Assembly: GCA_013289785.1 (NCBI GenBank)
Contig: JABCZE010000060.1
Span: 1-7,912 of the forward strand
Length of the DNA: 7,912 nt
Origin: Vulcanimicrobiota bacterium
GTDB taxonomy: Bacteria > Vulcanimicrobiota > Vulcanimicrobiia > Vulcanimicrobiales > Vulcanimicrobiaceae
Reading direction: 5' to 3'
Below are positions 1 through 6,968 of this stretch, one piece after another. The position numbers and the translations under genes are program-made. The notes under the pieces were generated by a model. The model searched no databases, had not been told where the DNA came from, and saw nothing but the letters and a program-made list of their open reading frames with translations. The first letter of the stretch is position 1, and each line of letters begins with the position of its first letter.

Positions 1-1
1 A

Positions 2-661
2 GGCTGCTTGACCGGGATTCGCTCGATCTACGTCTTCACGCACGATTCCGTGTTCCTCGGTGAGGACGGGCCCACGCATCAACCGATCGAGCAGCTCGCG
101 ACCTTGCGAGCCACGCCGAACTGCTTCGTCGTGCGCCCCGCCGACTCGCTCGAGACGCTCGAAGCCTGGAAGCTCGCGATCGCGGGCAAGGGCGCGCCGT
201 GGGTGCTGGTTCTCACGCGCCAAAAGCTACCGTTCCTCGGCGCCCGCGACGCGGCGGTCAGCCGGGGCGCGTACATCCTGTCCGACACCGCCGGCGGCGA
301 GCCCGATCTCCTTCTGATCGCGACGGGCTCCGAAGTCTCGCTCGCGGCGGACGCGGCAAAGATCCTGGAAGGCAAAGGCGTACGCGTCCGGGTCGTTTCG
401 ATGCCGTGCTGGGAGCTGTTCGATGCCCAGCCGCAGTCGTACCGGGACGAGGTGCTGCATCCGTCGGTCGTGGCGCGCATGTCAATTGAAGCGGGTGCGA
501 CGCTGGGATGGGCCAAGTACGTCGGCGACCGCGGGTTCGCGTTCGGGATCGATCGCTTCGGCACGTCCGCGCCGGGCGCCGACGTCGCGCGGTACTTTGG
601 ATTTACGCCGGAAAACGTCGCCAACGTCGCCCTCGACAAGTTCGCACTCGCCGTTCGTTAG
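2..661 (+). CDS. tkt: Transketolase, C-terminal third (5'-truncated by window edge)
   Basis: Transketolase moves two-carbon ketol units between sugar phosphates in the non-oxidative PPP, using thiamine diphosphate. Only the last 219 residues are present; the first complete codon in frame is at base 2, and the TAG stop is at 659-661. Visible are the end of the pyrimidine-binding domain with FTHDSVFLGEDGPTHQP (about bases 38-85) and then the C-terminal domain. By comparison with E. coli TktA, the Asp (65-67) and His (77-79) of GEDGPTH match the substrate-contacting Asp469 and His473, and the Arg of TRQKL (218-220) matches the phosphate-binding Arg520. ATGSEV, VVSMPCWELFD and the FG(T/E)SAPG region follow in the usual order, and the length from the motif to the stop fits the family. 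An in-frame TTG at 8 is not the start, because the homology already runs through it. The next gene starts 9 bases after the stop. No frameshift is seen. Confidence 0.96.
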   Translation, partial: GCLTGIRSIYVFTHDSVFLGEDGPTHQPIEQLATLRATPNCFVVRPADSLETLEAWKLAIAGKGAPWVLVLTRQKLPFLGARDAAVSRGAYILSDTAGGEPDLLLIATGSEVSLAADAAKILEGKGVRVRVVSMPCWELFDAQPQSYRDEVLHPSVVARMSIEAGATLGWAKYVGDRGFAFGIDRFGTSAPGADVARYFGFTPENVANVALDKFALAVR

Positions 662-666
662 GAGAG
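660..666 (+). promoter_or_regulatory. Shine-Dalgarno site of tal-pgi
   Basis: AGGAGAG lies 4 bases before the ATG at 671 and overlaps the transketolase TAG stop (659-661). It is the clearest ribosome-binding site between any two genes in the window. It fixes the tal-pgi start and suggests that translation of the two genes is coupled. Confidence 0.75.
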
Positions 667-670
667 ACCG

Positions 671-3550
671 ATGAAGAACCAGATCCAGCAACTGCTCGAC
701 GACGGGCAGAGCGTTTGGCTCGACAACCTCCGCCGCAGCATGTTCGCGTCGGGCGAACTGAAGCGGATGATCGATCAGGGCCTGCGCGGCATGACGAGCA
801 ATCCGACGATCTTCGAAAAAGCGATCGGCGCCGGCAGCGACTACGACGAACAACTCGGCCAACTGATCGGCTCGGAGAAGAGCGCCGACGCGCTCTTCTG
901 GGACCTGGCGATCCAAGACATCCAAAGCGCGTGCGATGCGTTCGCTCCGGTCTTTGAGTCGTCGGGCGGGAACGATGGCTTCGTCAGCCTCGAGGTCTCC
1001 CCGCTGCTGGCCAACGACACGGCCGGCACGATCGCGATGGTGGAAGAGCTGTGGGGCCGCGTCAAGCGCCCAAACGTGATGATCAAGATTCCGGGAACCA
1101 AAGCCGGCCTGCCGGCGATCGAAGAGTCGATTTACCGCGGTTACAACATCAACGTCACGCTGATCTTTTCCATCGAGATGTACGAGCGTGCCGCGCTCGC
1201 CTACGTCAAAGGCCTGCAGCGCCGCGCTGCCGAGGGCAAACCGATCGACCGCATCCGGTCGGTCAACTCGGTCTTCGTCAGCCGCATCGACACCGCGGTC
1301 GACAAGCTCTTGCAAGACCGCATCGGAAAAGGCGAAAAGCTCGAACACCTGCTGGGGAAGACCGGTGTCGCCAATCTCAAGCTCACCTACCAGAAGTTCA
1401 AAGAGATTTTCTACGGACAGAGACCCTTCGACTCCGCTCAGGGTGACAGCGGCGGGGTAGATTTTGCGCCGCTCAAGGCGAAAGCCGGCGCGGTTCAGCG
1501 GCCGCTTTGGGCTTCGACGTCGACGAAGAACCCGCACTATCCAGACCTAATGTACGTCGAGACCGTCGTGGGTCCCGACACGGTCAACACGATGCCGCCC
1601 GCGACGCTCGAGGCCCTCCTCGATCACGGAACCATCGTCGCCGACACCGTCGAGAGCGACCTGAGCGCCGCCAACGATTTGATGCGCGCGCTTCAGGAGG
1701 CGAAGATCTCGCTCTTCGACGTGACGCACGATCTGCAAGTCGACGGCGTGACGCTGTTCTGCGATTCGTTCGCGGCGCTCCTCGGCGCAATCGTGTATAA
1801 GCAGAAGCTGCTCGAGTCGGGCGGCGCCGAGCGCGTGCAGCTCTCGCTCGGCGCGTCAAACCCGGGCTACGACGGAGCCCTCGAAACGCTCGCTTCGGCC
1901 GATTTCCTAAAACGGATTTGGGCGCGCGACGCGACGCTATGGTCGACGCAGCCCGACGACGTCGCGATCATCAAGAAATCCTTGGGTTGGCTCGACATCC
2001 AGCAGCGCATGCTCGAAGAGGTCCCCGGTTTGCGTTCGTTCGCGAAAGATGCGAAGGAGCACTTCGATTTTGCGGTGGTCTGCGGCATGGGCGGAAGCTC
2101 GCTGGCCCCCGACATTCTCGCCGACACCTTCGGACGCTGCGAGGGCTTCCCGCAGTTGTTCGTCCTCGATTCGACGTGCCCGCAACAGATCAAGGAGCTG
2201 GAAGAGAAAATTAACGTCGGCGAGACGCTCTTCATCATCTCCAGCAAGAGCGGCACGACGACCGAGCCCAACGCTTTCTACGCCTACTTCCACGAGAAGG
2301 TCAGCAAACAGGTCGGATCGGCGCAGGCCGGCCGCAACTTCGTTGCGATCACCGACCCCGGAACCTCGCTCGACAAAGAGGCAAAAGAAGCGTCGTTCCG
2401 CGACGACTTTAAGAACGATCCGAACATCGGCGGGCGCTACTCCGCGCTCTCGTTCGTCGGCATCACCCCCTCGGCGGCTGCCGGATACGACATCAACCTG
2501 CTCCTCGATCGCGCGCTGGGCGCAATGCATGCCAACGATCGCACGGTCGATTCCCGCAGCGCTCCGGGCGTCCGCTTCGGCGCAGCGATCGGCGGGCTCG
2601 CGAAGGGCGGACGCGACAAGCTGACCATCGTCACGCACCCGCAGGTCAAGGCGTTCGGGGCGTGGGCGGAACAGTTGATCGCCGAATCGACCGGCAAACT
2701 CGGGCGCGGCATCGTGCCGATCGAGGGCGAGCCGCTCGGCGAGCCGGCGGATTATTCCGACGACCGCGTCTTCGCCTACGTCGGCGCCAACCTCGCCGAG
2801 CCGCAACCCGGCGTCGCCGATAGACTTCGGGCGCTCGAGGCGGCCGGCCACCCCGTGATCCGCTTGGAGATGAACGACGCCTACGACGTCGGCGAGCAGT
2901 TCTATCTTTGGGAGATCGCGGTCGCGGCGGCAGGCGTCATCCTCGGCATCAACGCCTTCGATCAGCCCAACGTTCAGGAATCCAAAGATAATACGGTCGC
3001 GCTGCTCGCGGAGTACGCGCGCAACGGCAAGTTCGACGAGCCTAAAGCCAACGTCGAGGGACCCGATTTTAGCGTAACCTACCTTTCTGGAAGCCAGGCT
3101 ATTACCGCGGAGAACGCAACGCAGGCGCTGGCGGGGCTCTTTGGGCAGTTGCGCTTGCACGATTACAACGCCATCACTGCGTACATCGCGCGCAATCCAA
3201 CGCATGCCAAGCTGCTCGAGGAACTACGTTTGAAGATTCGCGACGCGCGTCGCGTTGCGACGACCGTCGGGTTCGGCCCGCGCTTCCTCCACTCGACCGG
3301 GCAGCTCCACAAAGGCGGTCCCGATTCGTGCGTCGTGCTGCAAATCACCGCCGACGATCCCGACGATCCGATGATCCCCGGCATGAAAGTCGGCTTTCGC
3401 ACGCTGTTGGCCGCGCAAGCGCTCGGCGATTGGATGTCGCTGGACAAACGCGGGCGCCGCGGCGTGCGCGTTCACCTCAAAGGCGCGGTCGAACCGGCGC
3501 TGCGCGCGCTGGTCGCCGCAGTCGACGACGCGCTCGCGGCCCGCGTCTAG
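671..3550 (+). CDS. tal-pgi: Bifunctional transaldolase / glucose-6-phosphate isomerase fusion
   Basis: This 959-residue cytoplasmic protein joins two enzymes. Residues about 1-375 are a transaldolase: TSNPTIFEKAI at 42-52, the Schiff-base lysine inferred as Lys139 in MIKIPGTKAG, SVFVSRIDTAVD from 200, and QRPLWASTSTKNP from 276. Residues about 400-955 are a phosphoglucose isomerase with SIS folds: CGMGGSSL at 471-478, SSKSGTTTEPN from 524, GGRYS at 587-591, QPNVQESKD at 765-773 (Lys772) and RFLHSTGQLHKGG at 871-883. Bifunctional proteins of this arrangement and of about 950 residues are a known family. Transaldolase yields fructose-6-phosphate and the isomerase converts it to glucose-6-phosphate, the substrate of the zwf product in the same operon. 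The ATG at 671 is supported by AGGAGAG just upstream. An oddity is an extra stretch of about 15 residues at 250-264 in the transaldolase part that carries a repeat-like sequence (see the repeat entry). Both active sites look intact, so both activities are expected, though the insert could affect the first. Confidence 0.95.
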   Translation: MKNQIQQLLDDGQSVWLDNLRRSMFASGELKRMIDQGLRGMTSNPTIFEKAIGAGSDYDEQLGQLIGSEKSADALFWDLAIQDIQSACDAFAPVFESSGGNDGFVSLEVSPLLANDTAGTIAMVEELWGRVKRPNVMIKIPGTKAGLPAIEESIYRGYNINVTLIFSIEMYERAALAYVKGLQRRAAEGKPIDRIRSVNSVFVSRIDTAVDKLLQDRIGKGEKLEHLLGKTGVANLKLTYQKFKEIFYGQRPFDSAQGDSGGVDFAPLKAKAGAVQRPLWASTSTKNPHYPDLMYVETVVGPDTVNTMPPATLEALLDHGTIVADTVESDLSAANDLMRALQEAKISLFDVTHDLQVDGVTLFCDSFAALLGAIVYKQKLLESGGAERVQLSLGASNPGYDGALETLASADFLKRIWARDATLWSTQPDDVAIIKKSLGWLDIQQRMLEEVPGLRSFAKDAKEHFDFAVVCGMGGSSLAPDILADTFGRCEGFPQLFVLDSTCPQQIKELEEKINVGETLFIISSKSGTTTEPNAFYAYFHEKVSKQVGSAQAGRNFVAITDPGTSLDKEAKEASFRDDFKNDPNIGGRYSALSFVGITPSAAAGYDINLLLDRALGAMHANDRTVDSRSAPGVRFGAAIGGLAKGGRDKLTIVTHPQVKAFGAWAEQLIAESTGKLGRGIVPIEGEPLGEPADYSDDRVFAYVGANLAEPQPGVADRLRALEAAGHPVIRLEMNDAYDVGEQFYLWEIAVAAAGVILGINAFDQPNVQESKDNTVALLAEYARNGKFDEPKANVEGPDFSVTYLSGSQAITAENATQALAGLFGQLRLHDYNAITAYIARNPTHAKLLEELRLKIRDARRVATTVGFGPRFLHSTGQLHKGGPDSCVVLQITADDPDDPMIPGMKVGFRTLLAAQALGDWMSLDKRGRRGVRVHLKGAVEPALRALVAAVDDALAARV
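1418..1462 (+). repeat. Short dispersed-repeat-like insert, in frame within the transaldolase domain
   Basis: The core cccttcgactccgctcaggg (1424-1443) is an imperfect palindrome. Arms ACCCT (1423-1427) and AGGGT (1440-1444) flank a 12-base loop. It is read as RPFDSAQGD, part of residues 250-264 (QRPFDSAQGDSGGVD). From memory of the family, transaldolases of this type pass almost directly from the helix ending EIFYG to F-x-x-LKAKxGAxVQRPLWAS, so these residues look like an addition. The same 20-base core and its translations PFDSAQG, STPLRVT and LSGVEGSLS are familiar to me from many unrelated bacterial genomes, where it behaves as a small dispersed repeat. The insert edges (1418-1462) are estimated. 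Only one copy is present in this window, so repeat status rests on recall, not on copies seen here. Confidence 0.7.
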
Positions 3551-3554
3551 CGCG

Positions 3555-3560
3555 AAAGGA
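3555..3560 (+). promoter_or_regulatory. Probable Shine-Dalgarno site of gnd
   Basis: AAAGGA lies in the 22-base gap between the tal-pgi TAG stop (3548-3550) and the gnd ATG (3573). The 12-base spacing is longer than ideal, so initiation may be modest or helped by ribosomes arriving from tal-pgi. The gap has no room for a promoter or a terminator. Confidence 0.45.
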
Positions 3561-3572
3561 CGAGTCAATACG

Positions 3573-4481
3573 ATGCAACTCGGAATGGTCGGTCTCGGCA
3601 AGATGGGCAATTTCATGACGCAGCGCCTGATCGAGGGCGGTCATCAGGTCGTCGCGTACGACCGCGATCCGAAAGCAGTCGCGACCGCGGTGAGCGCAGG
3701 CGCAACCGGCGCGCAGAGTCTGTCGGAAATGGTCGCGAAGCTTACGACGTCGCCGAAGATCGCATGGGTCATGGTGCCCGCCGGCGCCCCGACCGACGAG
3801 ACCATCACGCAGCTCGCCGACGCGATCGGCAGCGGCGGGATCATCATCGACGGCGGCAACACCAACTATAAGGATGGCCTGAAGCTGTACGCCGACTGCA
3901 AAACCAAAGGCGTTTCGCTGATCGACGCCGGCACGAGCGGCGGGGTTTGGGGCTTGAAAGAGGGCTACTGCCTGATGGTCGGCGGCGACGAGCAGCAAGT
4001 GCGCACGTGCGAACCGATCTTTCTCACGTTGGCGCCGCCCAAGGGTTACGCGCACGTCGGCCCCGCCGGCTCGGGGCACTTCTCCAAGATGGTTCACAAC
4101 GGCATCGAGTACGGGCTGTTGCAAGCCTACGGTGAGGGCTTTGAGATTCTGGAGAAATCTGCGTACGAGTACGATCTCGGCCAGATCGCCGAGCTATGGT
4201 GCCATGGCAGTGTGGTTCGTTCGTGGCTGCTCGAGTTATTGGTTCTAGCGTTTCGCGACGATCCGGGCCTGAAAGATATTCGCGGCTACGTCGACGACAC
4301 CGGCGAGGGCCGCTGGACCGTCGCCGCAGCCATCGACGAAAACGTTCCGGCGCCCGTCATCACGCTCTCGCTGCTCGCGCGCATGGCCTCCCGCCAAGAC
4401 GAGTCGTTCAGCGCCAAGGTCGTCGCCGCGCTGCGCAATCAGTTCGGCGGCCATGCCGTCAAGGCCGAACCGAGTGCTTGA
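3573..4481 (+). CDS. gnd: 6-phosphogluconate dehydrogenase, decarboxylating, short type
   Basis: This enzyme oxidises and decarboxylates 6-phosphogluconate to ribulose-5-phosphate, CO2 and a reduced nicotinamide cofactor. The 302-residue protein matches the short class (about 300 residues), not the long E. coli class (about 470). The N-terminal Rossmann domain has GLGKMG at 7-12. IIDGGNTNYKDGLK starts at 90, TSGGVWGL at 121, and the substrate/catalytic motif KMVHNGIEYG is at 172-181, with Lys172, Asn176 and Glu179 matching Lys183, Asn187 and Glu190 of the long enzymes. GEGRWTV is at 244-250 in the all-helical C-terminal domain. The second strand ends in AYDRDP with Asp30, where NADP-specific long enzymes have the Asn of NRT. 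An acidic residue here usually favours NAD+, so NAD+ preference is inferred but untested. No other start is available between the upstream stop and this ATG. The 3' end overlaps the start of zwf. Confidence 0.95.
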   Translation: MQLGMVGLGKMGNFMTQRLIEGGHQVVAYDRDPKAVATAVSAGATGAQSLSEMVAKLTTSPKIAWVMVPAGAPTDETITQLADAIGSGGIIIDGGNTNYKDGLKLYADCKTKGVSLIDAGTSGGVWGLKEGYCLMVGGDEQQVRTCEPIFLTLAPPKGYAHVGPAGSGHFSKMVHNGIEYGLLQAYGEGFEILEKSAYEYDLGQIAELWCHGSVVRSWLLELLVLAFRDDPGLKDIRGYVDDTGEGRWTVAAAIDENVPAPVITLSLLARMASRQDESFSAKVVAALRNQFGGHAVKAEPSA

Positions 4482-6000
4482 AGTAGCACCGGTCAACCCG
4501 CTGCGCACGGGGCTGCCCCAAGAAGGCATCACCACGCCGTGCAGCGCGGTCTTCTTTGGTGCCAGCGGCGATCTCTTTAAACGGATGCTGCTGCCGGCAC
4601 TGTACTCGATGCATTTGCAAGGCATGCTCCCAGCTGCGTTTGCGCTGGTTGGTTTTTCGCGAACGGCCTTCACCGACGACACGTTCCGCGACTATTGCCG
4701 CAAACAACTCGACCTCTTCATGCCGCAGGACAGGAAACCGCAAGGTCCGCTCTGGGACGATTTTGCGAAACGAATTAGTTACGTCACCGGCGACTTTACC
4801 GACAAGGCGCACTTCGTGGCGCTCAAAGACCGGCTCGCGCAGAACGACACGGAGTTTGGCACGGCCGGCAATCATCTGTTTTATCTGGCAACGCCGCCGC
4901 CCGTCTTTCCGGAGATCATCAAGCGCCTCAAGGAAGCCGGCCTCGACAAGGACCCTAAAGGCTGGACGCGCGTCGTGGTCGAGAAGCCGTTCGGCACCGA
5001 TCTCGAGTCGGCCCGAAAGCTCCAGCAGACGATCGAAGCGGTCTTTCCCGAGAACGAGATTTACCGCATCGACCATTATCTCGGCAAGGAGCCGGTGCAG
5101 GACATCATTGCGCTGCGCTTCGCCAACACGATCTTCGAGCCGATCTGGAACCGCAACTACGTGCAGAACATTCAGATCACGTCGGCCGAATCGCTCGGGG
5201 TCGAAGAGCGCGGCGGCTACTACGACAGCGCCGGCGCACTGCGCGACATGATTCAAAATCACGTGATCAACCTGCTGGCGCTGGTTGCGATGGAGGCGCC
5301 GATCAGCTCGCACGCCGACGACATCCGTAACGAAAAGTACAAAGTGCTTTCGGCAATCCGGCCGCCGTCGCACGGCGACGTTTGGTCGATCTCGGCACGG
5401 GGGCAGTACGGCGCGGGGACGATCGACGGCGCGCCGGTCATCGGATACCGGCAGGAGCACGACGTTGCACCGGATTCCAACACCGAAACCTTTGCGGCGG
5501 TCAAGCTGATGGTCGAGAGCTGGCGCTGGGCTGGGGTCCCCTTTTATCTGCGTTCCGGAAAGCGGTTGCCGCGCAAGGTCTCGGAAATTGCCGTGACGTT
5601 CAAGCCGATTCCGCATCGCTTTTACGGCGAAGCGACCGATAAGATCGATCCCAACGTGCTGGTGATCAAGATCGAGCCCGACGAAGGCATTTCGATGCGC
5701 TTCGAAGCCAAGGTTCCCGGGCCTAAAGAACACATCCGAAGCGTCTTCATGGACTTTAGCTACGGAACCGGTTTCGGCGTCGTGTCGCCGCCGGCGTACG
5801 AGCGGCTCATCGGCGATGCGATCCAGGGCGATCAGACGCTCTTTACGCGCTGGGACGCAGTCGAGCGCGCCTGGGAGATCGTCACGCCGGTCCTGGAAGT
5901 TTGGCAGCACACCAAAGATTTCACGTTCCCGAACTACGCTGCCGGAAGCCAGGGCCCCCACAGCGCGCAGCAACTCTTCCCCGACTGGCGCCGTATCTAG
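4453..6000 (+). CDS. zwf: Glucose-6-phosphate 1-dehydrogenase
   Basis: This enzyme oxidises glucose-6-phosphate to 6-phosphoglucono-1,5-lactone, the entry step of the oxidative PPP. The 515-residue length fits the family. The N-terminal Rossmann motif is GASGDLFKR at 36-44, including Lys43, and Arg70 of GFSRT matches the Leuconostoc Arg46 that contacts the NADP 2'-phosphate. The signature RIDHYLGKE holds Asp207 and His208. The catalytic base is His270 in DMIQNH, preceded by GVEERGGYYDSAGAL. A conserved NPLR (15-18) precedes the nucleotide fold, as in OpcA-associated enzymes. Start choice is uncertain. ATG 4453 overlaps gnd by 29 bases and has no strong Shine-Dalgarno site. GTG 4474 would overlap by 8 bases, has AAGG 9 bases upstream and still keeps NPLR. 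Only two cysteines are seen (30 and 82). opcA follows after 2 bases, which supports a functional Zwf-OpcA pair. Confidence 0.96.
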   Translation: MPSRPNRVLEVAPVNPLRTGLPQEGITTPCSAVFFGASGDLFKRMLLPALYSMHLQGMLPAAFALVGFSRTAFTDDTFRDYCRKQLDLFMPQDRKPQGPLWDDFAKRISYVTGDFTDKAHFVALKDRLAQNDTEFGTAGNHLFYLATPPPVFPEIIKRLKEAGLDKDPKGWTRVVVEKPFGTDLESARKLQQTIEAVFPENEIYRIDHYLGKEPVQDIIALRFANTIFEPIWNRNYVQNIQITSAESLGVEERGGYYDSAGALRDMIQNHVINLLALVAMEAPISSHADDIRNEKYKVLSAIRPPSHGDVWSISARGQYGAGTIDGAPVIGYRQEHDVAPDSNTETFAAVKLMVESWRWAGVPFYLRSGKRLPRKVSEIAVTFKPIPHRFYGEATDKIDPNVLVIKIEPDEGISMRFEAKVPGPKEHIRSVFMDFSYGTGFGVVSPPAYERLIGDAIQGDQTLFTRWDAVERAWEIVTPVLEVWQHTKDFTFPNYAAGSQGPHSAQQLFPDWRRI

Positions 6001-6002
6001 CC

Positions 6003-6968
6003 ATGTCGTTCGGACTCGTTTTACAACAACTGGATGAGAGCGCACGCGAGCGAGGCGGCGGAGTCTACGTTGCCACGATGACGATCGTCGTTTTCTTCGA
6101 GGACGCGGCAATCGGCGCGTTGGCGCGCGACCGGATCCATACGCTCGCCGCAAAGCATCCGTCGCGCGTGATCCTCTTTGACGCCACGCAAACTGAGGGC
6201 ACGCATCACGTCGAGGGCGACGATTGGATCGAGCTGGGCGCCAAGGGAAGCAATGCCGAAACCTTGCGCGGCGCGGCGAATGCCTTGCGACTGGCCGAGG
6301 CCCCGGTGATCTTGCTGTGGATCGCCCCGGGAATCGGCGACGACGAGCGCTTCTGCGAGCTTTCGCGCGACGCGCGAACCGTGGTCTACAATAGTTCGCT
6401 GGTGGACGCGGGGAACGCCGCGCTGCGCCAGCTCGTCGAATACGTTAAACGCCATCCGGAGCTGCCGTTGGCGGACATCGCCTACCTGCGCCTCGCGCCG
6501 TGGCAAGAGAGCGTCGCGATCCTGTTCGACGGTGAAGAATCGCCGGAGCTTTTGGATCTGACGCGCGTCGAAATCGCGTGCGGTTCCGATCCCGAAGGCT
6601 TGTATCTGCTCGGATGGCTCGCGAGCCGCTTAAACTGGAAACCCGGCTCGGCCGAGACGCTGACCGGGCCCGACGGTAAAGCGATCGCGTTTGCGATTCG
6701 CCGGCAAGGAGAGCCCCGGCGCATTGCGCGCGTCGCGTTGACTTCGACGCACTCGACCTTCGTGGCCGAAGTTGACCCGCACGGCGAGATGATCAACCTC
6801 AGCGTAACCGGCGGGCACGCGAAGCCACCAAGGCTTCGCGCAATCAACAATCCCGGCGTCGCAGCGCTGGTCGAACGGGCGATCCTGTCGAGTCAAAACG
6901 ATCGCGTCTTTCAAGCGTCGCTGGCAGCGGCCGGCGGCATTCTCGCGTCTGGAACGCCCTCGCGGTGA
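6003..6968 (+). CDS. opcA: Glucose-6-phosphate dehydrogenase assembly protein OpcA
   Basis: OpcA binds Zwf and promotes its active oligomeric form; this is best known in cyanobacteria and actinobacteria. The 321-residue product shows the family pattern: LRLAEAPVILLWIAPG (about 95-110), the VVYNSS segment (127-132), then LADIAYLRLAPWQESVAILFD (about 156-176), which matches the family's D-x-x-x-x-R-L-T-P-W-R-E stretch. YLLGWLASRLNW (201-212) belongs to the C-terminal domain. The first 95 residues are more variable. There is no signal peptide or membrane segment. The ATG at 6003 follows the zwf TAG (5998-6000) by 2 bases and has no good Shine-Dalgarno site, so translation is probably coupled to zwf. 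The same frame is open from ATG 5901, but that would add 34 residues overlapping the conserved zwf end and is not preferred. Two cysteines are visible (118 and 193). The gene's position right after zwf is the usual one for opcA. Confidence 0.88.
   Translation: MSFGLVLQQLDESARERGGGVYVATMTIVVFFEDAAIGALARDRIHTLAAKHPSRVILFDATQTEGTHHVEGDDWIELGAKGSNAETLRGAANALRLAEAPVILLWIAPGIGDDERFCELSRDARTVVYNSSLVDAGNAALRQLVEYVKRHPELPLADIAYLRLAPWQESVAILFDGEESPELLDLTRVEIACGSDPEGLYLLGWLASRLNWKPGSAETLTGPDGKAIAFAIRRQGEPRRIARVALTSTHSTFVAEVDPHGEMINLSVTGGHAKPPRLRAINNPGVAALVERAILSSQNDRVFQASLAAAGGILASGTPSR
6818..6840 (+). other. Perfect 9-bp inverted repeat inside opcA
   Basis: CGCGAAGCC (6818-6826) and GGCTTCGCG (6832-6840) are exact reverse complements around a 5-base loop (ACCAA). 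They could form a stable RNA hairpin about 125 bases upstream of the pgl start. No T-run follows, so it is not an intrinsic terminator. It encodes part of HAKPPRLRA in OpcA. In GC-rich coding DNA a stem of this size may occur by chance. Confidence 0.4.

Noticed and set aside
8..10. TTG as the start of a short 217-residue protein
   Set aside because: The protein homology is to the C-terminal third of transketolase and already runs in frame upstream of this codon; the gene is cut by the window, not short.
1..13. Possible frameshift at the very start, as aggctg could read RL of the transketolase RLxAL stretch in frame 1
   Set aside because: Frame 2 gives GCLTGIRSIYVFTHDS, an acceptable transketolase sequence, and 13 bases at the window edge are too few to claim a break.
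482..1537. Minus-strand open frame of 351 codons containing VTLSGVEGSLSVE
   Set aside because: Opposite transketolase and transaldolase. The LSGVEGSLS part is just the reverse reading of the repeat-like insert, not evidence for a gene.
1937..3205. Minus-strand open frame of 422 codons opposite the isomerase domain
   Set aside because: Same codon-bias shadow; no domain, no sensible ribosome-binding context, and the plus strand is a well-conserved enzyme.
3551..3572. Internal promoter before gnd
   Set aside because: The gap is only 22 bases and holds a weak ribosome-binding site; I see no -35/-10 pair that stands out in the flanking coding sequence.
5901..6002. Upstream ATG giving a 34-residue longer OpcA
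   Set aside because: It would overlap the conserved end of zwf by 100 bases, and the extra residues are a shadow of zwf codons. ATG 6003 sits 2 bases after the zwf stop and fits the operon.
4459..6153. Long open frame on the minus strand (564 codons) opposite zwf
   Set aside because: It lies opposite a clear zwf and the start of opcA in a GC-rich genome, where third-position G/C keeps antisense frames open. The translation is rich in Arg, Asp and Val with no motif I recognise.
6818..6852. Intrinsic transcription terminator in opcA
   Set aside because: The hairpin is real on paper, but it is followed by CAATCAACAATC with no T-run and lies inside a coding region.
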